NCBI GenBank assembly: GCA_013695255.1
Contig: JACDAV010000073.1
Span: forward strand, 1-10,862
DNA: 10,862 nucleotides
Direction of reading: 5' to 3'
Source of the DNA: Chloroflexota bacterium
GTDB taxonomy: Bacteria > Chloroflexota > Limnocylindria > Limnocylindrales > CSP1-4
The translations under genes were made by a program, and so were the position numbers. The notes below the pieces were generated by a model. It saw nothing but the letters and a program-made list of their open reading frames with translations. It had not been told where the DNA came from and did no database searches. Position 1 is the first letter of the stretch; each line of letters starts with the position of its first letter. Shown here in pieces: positions 1 to 5,895 of this stretch.

Positions 1-98
1 GCCGTACACCATGCCGCACGGCAAGAGGCACCTACGCTGCCGGAACAGACGGATATCCCCCGAAGGGACGCTTGTGACGGGGCGTCCCCTCTGTTCTC
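1..98 (+). other. Unassigned left edge, possibly the 3' part of a structured RNA
   Basis: No convincing coding frame is seen here; one frame stops at 75-77 after about 24 codons with no recognisable protein. The stretch folds well on paper. GAACAGA (43-49) pairs with TCTGTTC (90-96), enclosing a second perfect 7-bp helix GGGACGC (65-71)/GCGTCCC (82-88), and a strong terminator follows directly. Nested helices running into a terminator suit the 3' end of a non-coding RNA or a leader, but I could not match it to tmRNA, RNase P RNA, SRP RNA, 5S rRNA or a riboswitch class. It could equally be the 3' untranslated part of a gene lying left of the window. Confidence 0.3.
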
Positions 99-140
99 AC
101 GGACGGCTCGAGCCCCCTCCTCGAGCCGTCCGTTTTCTAT
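99..140 (+). terminator. Strong intrinsic terminator
   Basis: A perfect 14-bp inverted repeat (99-112 with 120-133, arm ACGGACGGCTCGAG) encloses a 7-base C-rich loop and is followed at once by a T-rich tract (TTTTCT, 133-138). This is the classic rho-independent layout and the clearest regulatory element in the window. It ends transcription arriving from the left edge and insulates the small gene starting at 285. Confidence 0.9.
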
Positions 141-216
141 GTCCGCGGGTCCCCCGGGTGGCTGCGCCGATGCAACTCCTCTGACACTCCTTCCGGCGGC
201 TGCGGCGTCGAGGCGA

Positions 217-236
217 TAGGCAGGACCGCCTACGGT
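217..236 (+). promoter_or_regulatory. Candidate -10 element with a small inverted repeat
   Basis: TACGGT (231-236) lies about 50 bases upstream of the GTG at 285 and resembles a loose TAnnnT -10 box. It overlaps an inverted repeat TAGGC-N6-GCCTA (217-232) that could be an operator. No convincing -35 box was found, so this is only a suggestion. The next gene has a similar TACGAT (609-614) 66 bases before its start codon. The rest of 141-284 shows nothing else I can name. Confidence 0.2.
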
Positions 237-284
237 GATCTCACTGACGCCGCCGCATCGGCGTCGCAGAATCGAGGTGACTCC

Positions 285-479
285 GTGGACGATCTCAAGA
301 AGACCTACCGCGAAGGCGAGACGGACGTGAAGCGGGGCCTGCGCAAGGCCGACGGCGACGAGAGCGCCAGCGACAAGCTCGCCAACGCGGGCGACGAGGT
401 CCGCAAGGACATGGGCAACGCGGGTGACGATCTCAGGAACGAGGCTGACAAGGGCGACGACCGCGACCGCCGCCTGTAG
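285..479 (+). CDS. Small hydrophilin / LEA-like protein
   Basis: A 64-residue, extremely hydrophilic protein with no Cys, Trp or membrane segment; Asp, Lys, Arg, Glu, Gly and Ala make up most of it. It starts at GTG 285 behind a purine-rich GAGGTG (275-280). Residues 34-44 and 45-55 form a tandem 11-residue repeat (NAGDEVRKDMG / NAGDDLRNEAD), visible in the DNA as a diverged 33-base duplication. Such 11-mer periodicity and composition are known from group 3 LEA proteins and hydrophilins, which protect proteins or membranes during drying, cold or osmotic stress. By size and charge it also resembles CsbD-type stress proteins, but I do not see that family's conserved core. It is probably monocistronic, lying between two terminators. 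Function is inferred from composition only; the coding call itself is fairly secure. Confidence 0.75.
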   Translation: MDDLKKTYREGETDVKRGLRKADGDESASDKLANAGDEVRKDMGNAGDDLRNEADKGDDRDRRL

Positions 480-491
480 CACACCGCCGCT

Positions 492-526
492 CATGACACC
501 CGCCGGCTCCGCTGGCGGGTGTCGTG
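492..526 (+). terminator. Hairpin terminator after the hydrophilin gene
   Basis: GACACCCGCC (495-504) pairs with GGCGGGTGTC (514-523). The helix continues inward by three more pairs (one G-U) to a TCC loop and outward by three, giving a stem of about 16 bp that begins 12 bases after the stop codon. The 3' flank (GTGCTGTGT) has only scattered T residues, so termination may be less complete than at 99-140. The stem strength and placement still argue for a terminator. Confidence 0.65.
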
Positions 527-679
527 CTGTGTCCGGACGGAGTGACGCCTGTCACGCGACTGAAACCGCCCGCATCCGGGCAACGGCTCGGCGGAGTCCG
601 CCGATCGCTACGATGAACGGGCAAGGTGACGATTCGTCGCGTGATGACCGTGACGCCTGCTCGATAAAGGAGACGACAC

Positions 680-1042
680 ATGACCACCCGCAGCACTACA
701 GACTTGGCCACGGACAGCGCCGAGAGCACGGATGGCGCATCGGTCCGGCAGACGGCGGGTGAGGTCGCGGCCAACGTTCGCGGCGCAGCCGAAACCGTCG
801 CCGCGCACCTGCCTGAGGCCGCCGCCCAGACCCGGGCCGCGGTGGACGAGGCGGCGAGACGGATCGAGAGCGGCTCGGACGAGATGCTGACCGCCGGGAC
901 GACGCTGTCGCTGGGCATCGCGATCGGGATGCTGGTCGGCGGGGCTCCACGCATCCTCGTGGCCCTGGCGCTCATCCCTGCAGCCGCGATGGGACTCGCG
1001 ATCCTCGACCGCAACAGCCGCAGCTCGACCTCGAAGCTCTAG
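680..1042 (+). CDS. Small membrane-anchored helical protein, family not recognised
   Basis: A 120-residue protein starting at ATG 680 with an excellent ribosome site (AAAGGAG, 666-672, spacing 7). Residues about 20-70 are Ala-rich and amphipathic, likely one long helix. Residues 72-89 and 91-109 are hydrophobic and rich in small residues (GIAIGMLVGGAP), giving either a helical hairpin or a single bent anchor, followed by a short polar tail. The layout of a charged helix followed by a Gly-rich membrane segment is like DUF883/ElaB and YtxH-type stress or ribosome-tethering proteins, but no family signature is clear enough to assign. It is flanked by terminators and is likely its own transcription unit; TACGAT at 609-614 is a weak -10 candidate. 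Being next to the hydrophilin gene hints at a shared stress role, which is inference. Confidence 0.8.
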   Translation: MTTRSTTDLATDSAESTDGASVRQTAGEVAANVRGAAETVAAHLPEAAAQTRAAVDEAARRIESGSDEMLTAGTTLSLGIAIGMLVGGAPRILVALALIPAAAMGLAILDRNSRSSTSKL

Positions 1043-1049
1043 TCGCGCC

Positions 1050-1077
1050 GCCCCGATCGCGCGCCGGGGCCCTTCTT
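1050..1077 (+). terminator. Probable terminator between convergent genes
   Basis: GCCCCG (1050-1055) pairs with CGGGGC (1065-1070) around a 9-base GC-rich loop and is followed by CCTTCTT (1071-1077). It sits in the 52-base gap between the stop of the rightward gene (1042) and the stop of the leftward zinc ribbon gene (1095). The T-rich side fits rightward termination. The tract is short and interrupted, so this is a moderate call. Confidence 0.5.
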
Positions 1078-1094
1078 GGCGTGCCGGCGTTCGC

Positions 1095-1703
1095 TCAGGC
1101 GCCGCGCCCCAGGGCGTCGCCTGATCCCCGCGGCAGGCGGTCCGCGGACTCGGCGCCGCGGGCTCGCCGCCGGTCGGCGCTCCAGGCCCGTCGGAGGGGC
1201 TTGGGCAGTCGATCGGGCAACACACCGCTGCCGAACTCGTTGCCGCACCAGCCGCACACCGTCCAGTCGAGCCCCATGCTCCGACCACAGTTGAGACATC
1301 GATGCGCGAGCCGCGTCCGGCAGGCGGGGCAGGCCAGCCAGTCCTCCTCGACCGGTCGGCTGCACCCGGGGCATGCCAGGGCGGCCTCGGCCTCGATCGC
1401 CTCGAGGCGCTCCGCAAGCTCCAGCTCTCTCGCCTCGGCCAGCGTGCGACCCGGGCGAAGGATGCGGTAGACGATCGCGGCAAGCGGAAAGAGCACCGGC
1501 GATGCGAGCACCATGCCGCCGGCCGCGACGTAGGCCATCGCCGGATCCTCGTGCCGCCGGCGCATGTCCTGGAGCACCCACCAGATGCACGCGAGCCAGA
1601 GGAGGATCGCGTAGGCCACGAAGGCCGCGGTAAGCAGCCGGACGACCGGGCTGTCCAGGATGTCGCCGATGACGGCCCCCACCTGCTCGAACAGCGCGCC
1701 CAT
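1095..1703 (-). CDS. Membrane-anchored double zinc ribbon protein
   Basis: A 202-residue protein. The ATG at 1703 is chosen over further-upstream in-frame starts because AGGAGGG lies at ideal spacing (1711-1717) and the upstream extension is Arg-rich, like non-coding frame. Two hydrophobic segments (about 20-46 and 55-80) are followed by a charged helix (about 86-108). Then come four CxxC knuckles at Cys 111/114, 125/128, 136/139 and 150/153, which is the double zinc ribbon (DZR) pattern and binds two zinc ions. The C-terminal 45 residues are basic and probably disordered. The zinc ribbons most likely face the cytoplasm and act as a protein or nucleic acid interaction module; no enzyme domain is visible. 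The gene is divergent from the histidine kinase and shares its upstream region. Domain call is firm, role unknown. Confidence 0.85.
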   Translation of the reverse strand: MGALFEQVGAVIGDILDSPVVRLLTAAFVAYAILLWLACIWWVLQDMRRRHEDPAMAYVAAGGMVLASPVLFPLAAIVYRILRPGRTLAEARELELAERLEAIEAEAALACPGCSRPVEEDWLACPACRTRLAHRCLNCGRSMGLDWTVCGWCGNEFGSGVLPDRLPKPLRRAWSADRRRARGAESADRLPRGSGDALGRGA

Positions 1704-1888
1704 CCAGTTTCCCTCCTGGCGCCGGTCACGGCGCCTCCGATGATGCCTCCAACCGGCGCCCGGGGCGAGGCTGTCGCACGAGCGACCGTCACGGGGACTG
1801 TACCGCTCGCAAGGCGACCGCAACGGATGACGCCGGGCCGCACGGCGCGCGGGGCATCTGCCGTCGACGACCCTCGGCAGGTCGCAGC
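1704..1888. promoter_or_regulatory. Shared divergent upstream region with three GGCGCC sites
   Basis: These 185 bases must hold promoters for both the leftward zinc ribbon gene and the rightward histidine kinase. GGCGCC occurs at 1718-1723, 1730-1735 and 1755-1760. The first two form a 6-bp hairpin with a GGTCAC loop directly upstream of the zinc ribbon ribosome site. On the minus strand TACAGT (1802-1797) with TTGCGG (1824-1819) is a weak promoter candidate for the zinc ribbon gene, although the 15-16 base spacing is short. No clear rightward promoter was found. Confidence 0.35.
1711..1717 (-). promoter_or_regulatory. Ribosome binding site fixing the zinc ribbon start
   Basis: Read leftwards the bases are AGGAGGG, seven bases before ATG 1703. 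This near-perfect Shine-Dalgarno excludes the longer reading from 1823, which would place it inside the coding region. Confidence 0.8.
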
Positions 1889-3607
1889 ATGCGAGCGCGC
1901 GACGAGATCGAGGACGAACAGGCCATGCCGATCCCGACCGAAGGCGGCATCCAGCGGGGACCCCCCGTCATCCGCTCGGATCCGGGCACGACCGGCCCGG
2001 ACATGTCGCCGCTCGAGCGGGCAGACGCGCGCGAGATCCGGCTGCTGCAGGCGTTGTCGGACGCGGCCCGGGAGATGCACCGATCGCTGTCGCTCGACGA
2101 GGTGGTCCGGGTCGCCACCGCTCGCGCCCGGGAGATCCTGGGCGCCGAGGAAGCGGCGACCAGTCAGATCCAGCGTGGCGACGAGGATGCCATCCAGAGC
2201 GCGACCTCGCTGAGCCACGACGGCCCACCCCGGGGGCTCGACCCGCTCGCCCGGCGTGGCGGACCGGCAGGCGAGGTCCGCCGGACCAACCGGCCGGTGC
2301 GGCTCATGCGGACGACGGCAGACGCTGGCCCGGGCAGCCGCGCGGAGCGCCACGACGCATGGCTGGGAGCCCCGCTGGTTGGCTCCGACGGTCGCAACCT
2401 CGGGATCATCCAGGTGGCCGGCAAGATCGGGGGACGCGAGTTCACGGCCGGCGACGAGGCGGTTCTCGTGCAGCTCGCCCGGATGGCCTCCGTGGCGATC
2501 GAGAACGCCCGACTCTACGAGGCCGCGCTGGAGACCCGGAGCCAGCTGGCATGGGCTGCCCAGATCGAGCGAATCCGTGCGGCAGAGGTCCGCGCCGTCA
2601 TCAACGCGATGGGTGAGGCCGTCCTCGTTTGCGACGCCGCGGGACGCGTCAACATCGTGAACCCGGCGGCCGACGCACTCTTCGCCGGCCGCCCGGTGGG
2701 CTCGTACGAGGACCTCCTCTCGCGCTTCCGTCCCGGCGACTCCGTTGGCGCCGATCCGATCGCGGACGCCGTCGAGCTGCAGCTCGAGGATGACCCCCGC
2801 CGCTGGATCGAGCTCCGGGTCTACCCGGTCCCCGGTCCGTCAGCTGCGACGGCGGAGGCGGACGAGAGCGGCGGCCGGATCGCCGTGATGCGCGACATCA
2901 CCGCGGCCCGCCAGGCGCGCGCCCAGCGCGAGGCATTCCTCGGCATCCTGTCGCACGAGCTGCGAACGCCGATCACCACGATCTATGCCGGCAGCAAGGT
3001 GCTCGCGCGGGAAGACCCGCTTGACATGCACACGTACCGGGACCTGGCCAACGACATCAGCGCGGAGGCCGAGCGCCTGTTCCGGCTCGTCGAGGACCTG
3101 CTCGTGATGACCCGGATCGAGCGGGGCGTCCTGCATCTCGCCAATGAGCCCGTGCTGCTCCAGCGCGTCGTCGCCGGGGCCATCCGGCTCGAGAGCGCAC
3201 ACTGGCCCACCGCGCGGATCCGGCTGGCCGGGCCGGTCGATCTCCCGGCGGTCTCCGGCGACGTCACCTACGTCGAGCAGGTCATCCGCAACCTGCTGTC
3301 CAATGCTGCCAAGTACAGCCCGACGGAAGCGGAGATCGAGGTCCGCCTGGACGCCGGTGACGACGGCGTGTCGTGCCGGGTGCTCGACCGGGGGCGCGGT
3401 TTCCGATCCGACGAGACGAACGACCTCTTCGACCTGTTCTACCGTTCGCCGGCGACCGCCGCCCAGGCGGCCGGCGCCGGGATCGGGCTCTTCGTCTGCC
3501 GCCGGCTCGTGACCGCCATGGGCGGTCGGATCTGGGCTCGGCCGCGGGCAGGCGGTGGCGCGGAGTTCGGGTTCTCGCTTCGCGCATACGAACCGGACGG
3601 GGAGTAG
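1889..3607 (+). CDS. Soluble orphan GAF-PAS sensor histidine kinase
   Basis: A 572-residue sensor kinase predicted to autophosphorylate a His and pass the phosphate to a response regulator. In order: a polar N-terminus; a GAF domain (about 50-208); a PAS domain (about 228-343, with an NxxA core after VLVCDAAG); HisKA dimerisation domain with H-box SHELRTP (phosphoacceptor His356); then a HATPase domain with N-box NLLSNAAKYSP (Asn468/Asn472), G1 box DRGRG (Asp500) and G2 box GAGIG (529-533). All catalytic boxes look intact. There is no membrane segment, so the signal is probably intracellular (small ligand, redox or light through GAF/PAS). No response regulator gene is adjacent. ATG 1889 is preferred because AGG of a GGCAGGT lies at spacing 7 (1876-1882); ATG 1925 and ATG 2003 are alternatives that leave the GAF domain whole. 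It converges on the oxidoreductase gene with a 32-base gap lacking an obvious terminator. Confidence 0.93.
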   Translation: MRARDEIEDEQAMPIPTEGGIQRGPPVIRSDPGTTGPDMSPLERADAREIRLLQALSDAAREMHRSLSLDEVVRVATARAREILGAEEAATSQIQRGDEDAIQSATSLSHDGPPRGLDPLARRGGPAGEVRRTNRPVRLMRTTADAGPGSRAERHDAWLGAPLVGSDGRNLGIIQVAGKIGGREFTAGDEAVLVQLARMASVAIENARLYEAALETRSQLAWAAQIERIRAAEVRAVINAMGEAVLVCDAAGRVNIVNPAADALFAGRPVGSYEDLLSRFRPGDSVGADPIADAVELQLEDDPRRWIELRVYPVPGPSAATAEADESGGRIAVMRDITAARQARAQREAFLGILSHELRTPITTIYAGSKVLAREDPLDMHTYRDLANDISAEAERLFRLVEDLLVMTRIERGVLHLANEPVLLQRVVAGAIRLESAHWPTARIRLAGPVDLPAVSGDVTYVEQVIRNLLSNAAKYSPTEAEIEVRLDAGDDGVSCRVLDRGRGFRSDETNDLFDLFYRSPATAAQAAGAGIGLFVCRRLVTAMGGRIWARPRAGGGAEFGFSLRAYEPDGE

Positions 3608-3639
3608 CGCCCTCCCCGCCCCTAGAGCCGGGACGTCTC

Positions 3640-4608
3640 TCAGCTCGTGAGCCGTCTGGCCGCGGGCAGGAGCTCCCGCTTCGCCCAGTCGATGAACCCC
3701 TGCTGATCCGGCCCGATCTGGTGGAAGTAGACCTGGTCGAAGCCCGCCTCGACGTAGGTGCGGACCTGCTCCAGGACCGGCGCGGGGTCCGGGCCGCACG
3801 GTACCGACTCGGCGATCTGGTCCTCGGTCACCATCCCGGCCAGCTGCTCGAAGTGCTTCGGGCTGGGGAGCTCCTGGCTGGCCTCGCCCTTGATCCCCGC
3901 GGTCGGCCAGATCTGGTGGGCGGTCCGACGGGCAGCGGCCGCGTCCTTGCCATAGCACAGCGTGACCTGGGCGTACCTGGGCTTGCCGGGGCCGGCCAGC
4001 TCGTCGAACCGCTTGACGAGATCCTGGTCGGGGCTCATCCCCCACAGACCGTCCGCGATCCGTCCCGCGACCTCGGTGGCCTTTGGTCCTGATGCCGAGA
4101 CGACGATCGGCGGCAGCTCGTCGGGCAGGTCGTAGATCCGCGCGTTCTCGACCGTGTAGTGCCGACCGCGGTGACTCTGGACGCCCCCCTGCCAAAGCGT
4201 GCGGATCACCTCGACGGCCTCCTCCATCATCTCGAGACGAACCTCCACCTCCGGCCAGCGATCGCCGAGGATGTGCTCGTTGAGGTTTTCGCCGCTGCCG
4301 ATGCCGAGGAAGAAGCGTCCCGGCATCAGGCAGGCCGCCGTCGCCGCGGCGTGGGCGATGATCGCCGGGTGGGTCCGGATCGTCGGGCAGGTGACGCCCG
4401 TGCCCAGCCTGATCCGGGACGTCGTGGCGGCGATGCCCCCGATCAGCGACCAGACGAACCCGCTGTGGCCCTGGGCGTCGATCCAGGGATGGAAGTGGTC
4501 GGAGATCGAGAGGAAGTCGAACCCGGCCTTCTCCGCCAGGCCGGCGTTCCGGACGATGTCGAGTGGCGCGTGCTCCTCGCTGGAGAGCGCGTAGCCGATC
4601 TGGGGCAT
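3640..4608 (-). CDS. F420-dependent LLM class oxidoreductase (FGD-like, TIGR03557 type)
   Basis: A 322-residue TIM-barrel flavin/deazaflavin-dependent oxidoreductase, full length for the family and most like the group around F420-dependent glucose-6-phosphate dehydrogenase (FGD). The FGD signature SDHF-PW is present (Asp37, His38, Trp42); His and Trp correspond to FGD His40 and Trp44, which line the F420 and substrate site. GSGENLNE (Glu107) matches FGD Glu109. The position of the FGD phosphate-binding Lys198 appears to be Thr (in YAQVTLCYG), so glucose-6-phosphate is an unlikely substrate; the true substrate is unknown. It would work in the cytoplasm with cofactor F420, so the organism should make F420. 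ATG 4608 has a strong ribosome site (AGGGAGG, 4620-4614, spacing 5). The gene upstream in the same direction ends 34 bases away, so the two are probably co-transcribed. Confidence 0.92.
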   Translation of the reverse strand: MPQIGYALSSEEHAPLDIVRNAGLAEKAGFDFLSISDHFHPWIDAQGHSGFVWSLIGGIAATTSRIRLGTGVTCPTIRTHPAIIAHAAATAACLMPGRFFLGIGSGENLNEHILGDRWPEVEVRLEMMEEAVEVIRTLWQGGVQSHRGRHYTVENARIYDLPDELPPIVVSASGPKATEVAGRIADGLWGMSPDQDLVKRFDELAGPGKPRYAQVTLCYGKDAAAARRTAHQIWPTAGIKGEASQELPSPKHFEQLAGMVTEDQIAESVPCGPDPAPVLEQVRTYVEAGFDQVYFHQIGPDQQGFIDWAKRELLPAARRLTS

Positions 4609-4613
4609 GAGAA

Positions 4614-4620
4614 CCTCCCT
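4614..4620 (-). promoter_or_regulatory. Ribosome binding site of the oxidoreductase gene
   Basis: AGGGAGG read leftwards, five bases before ATG 4608, in the 34-base gap after the membrane protein gene. It confirms the start and shows that the gene can be translated independently within a shared transcript. Confidence 0.75.
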
Positions 4621-4642
4621 TGGTCGCGGTGGACGGCGGCCC

Positions 4643-5797
4643 CTAGCGGCCGCGGTAGCGGAGGGCCAGCACCACGTCGAGGACGAGCAACGCCACCGAT
4701 GCCGCCGCGAACGCTGTCTCGATCGGAGCCGGACCAGCCTGGCGCGCCTGCCGGCCGGTCCCGTTCGGAAGCGCGGCCGTCGACCCTGCCTCCTCGCCCG
4801 GGCCGGCGCCCGGCTGCCGGCCGGTCAGGAGGTCGCGCTCGATCTGGAGCCGGATGCGGTACAACACCTCCCATTCCTCGTACGGGATCTCGAGGTGCGC
4901 GAGCTGGTCGTCGATCGCCGCCAGCTCGTCCTGCCCACGCTCATCGAGTCGCTGACGGTCTGCCACGGCCTGCAGCCGCTCCTCGAGCGCCTGCGCCTCG
5001 GCAGACGTCGTCATGAAGGCGGACGTCGAGGCGAGGCGGCTGGCCAGCGCGGCCCGCGCACGGTTGACCAGCGTCTCCTTGCCCGCCAGCGCGATGTCGG
5101 ATGGGTGGAGCTGGATCTCGAGATCCTTGCTCTTCAGCTGGACGAGGCGGTCCGGCACGAGCGACCGGACACCGGAGCCCGCGACCGCGGCCACGACCCG
5201 GGCCGGCATGACGAGGATCTGCGGCGCCTCGCCCGGGGTCACGTCCAGTCCGGCCTCGTCGACAGCGCGCTCGAGGTCCGCAACCATCCGCTCGTAGCCA
5301 CCCTCGCGCACGACGATGGCGACGTGGGCGTCCTTCCAGCGCTTGACGAGGGCCCGAACCTTGCGGACGACCGCCACGATGGCGAGAAACACCAGCACGA
5401 GCGCCAGGACGAAGGCGAGCGGATAGCCGCGCAGGATGTTCCTGAGGAGATCCATCCCGGTCGGGCGCCTCTCCCTGGGCTGCACGAACACCGCCGCCGT
5501 GCCGATCAGGAGCGGGACGATGATCGCGGCGACCAGCATCGCCAGCCGGATCCAGTTGTCGCTGATGAAGCTCGGCAACGTGATGAAGCCGAGCATCAGG
5601 GTGGCGAGGTCGGGGAACACCACGCCGGCCAGCAGGACGAACCAGATGACCGATCCGAACGTCATCAGGACGAGGAGGATCTGCTTGTCCTGCGGGACGC
5701 GCCCGAACAGGAGCGTGCTGGCCCAGCCGAGCGCCGCCGTCAGCAGCTTGCCGGCGAAACGCCCGATGACGCCGAAGATCGTCGCGAAGATGGCCAC
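4643..5797 (-). CDS. Multi-pass membrane protein with coiled coil, family not recognised
   Basis: A 384-residue protein if started at GTG 5797; the frame stays open upstream but becomes Arg/Ala/Gly-rich, as expected of non-coding frame. Hydrophobic segments lie at about 38-60, 62-77 (weak), 84-105 and 124-146. A soluble domain follows (about 155-260, with a basic stretch and an alpha/beta pattern), then a charged heptad-like helical region (about 265-325), a Gly/Ala/Pro linker (about 326-355) and a last membrane helix (360-380) ending in a basic tail. N-terminal membrane helices, a middle domain, a coiled coil and a C-terminal anchor suggest a scaffold or mechanical role in the envelope, but no enzyme motif or known family is visible. 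No good ribosome site precedes GTG 5797, so the exact start is uncertain. It is likely co-transcribed with the oxidoreductase downstream. Confidence 0.8.
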   Translation of the reverse strand: MAIFATIFGVIGRFAGKLLTAALGWASTLLFGRVPQDKQILLVLMTFGSVIWFVLLAGVVFPDLATLMLGFITLPSFISDNWIRLAMLVAAIIVPLLIGTAAVFVQPRERRPTGMDLLRNILRGYPLAFVLALVLVFLAIVAVVRKVRALVKRWKDAHVAIVVREGGYERMVADLERAVDEAGLDVTPGEAPQILVMPARVVAAVAGSGVRSLVPDRLVQLKSKDLEIQLHPSDIALAGKETLVNRARAALASRLASTSAFMTTSAEAQALEERLQAVADRQRLDERGQDELAAIDDQLAHLEIPYEEWEVLYRIRLQIERDLLTGRQPGAGPGEEAGSTAALPNGTGRQARQAGPAPIETAFAAASVALLVLDVVLALRYRGR

Positions 5798-5830
5798 GCT
5801 GCGATCCAGTGTGCCGGCAGGTCCTGATCG

Positions 5831-5847
5831 CGACGGTTTGACCGTCG
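5831..5847. repeat. Perfect 7-bp inverted repeat between topoisomerase and membrane protein genes
   Basis: CGACGGT (5831-5837) and ACCGTCG (5841-5847) flank a TTG spacer, 34 bases upstream of GTG 5797. It could be an operator for the membrane protein gene or a hairpin after the topoisomerase gene. There is no T tract on either side, so an intrinsic terminator is unlikely. Confidence 0.5.
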
Positions 5848-5854
5848 AACAACG

Positions 5855-5875
5855 CCTTGCGGGAGACTTGCAAGG
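5855..5875. repeat. Second hairpin downstream of the topoisomerase gene
   Basis: CCTTGC (5855-5860) pairs with GCAAGG (5870-5875) around a 9-base loop, 21 bases beyond the topoisomerase stop codon. Without a T tract it is a weak terminator candidate. With the neighbouring repeat at 5831-5847 it may end or attenuate the topoisomerase transcript, or stabilise its 3' end. Confidence 0.35.
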
Positions 5876-5895
5876 ACTCGCCGGACAGGCGGCGG

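Noticed and set aside
424..762. Rightward frame of 112 residues bridging the two small genes
   Set aside because: It runs through a terminator hairpin, has no ribosome site and overlaps both better-supported genes.
1302..2213. Rightward open frame of 303 residues opposite the zinc ribbon gene
   Set aside because: Low-complexity Arg/Pro/Ala sequence, antisense to a gene with clear CxxC motifs.
608..2353. Leftward open frame of 581 residues across the small gene, zinc ribbon and kinase regions
   Set aside because: It is Arg/Pro/Ala/Ser-rich with no domain, crosses real genes on both strands, and is a typical stop-poor shadow frame in GC-rich DNA.
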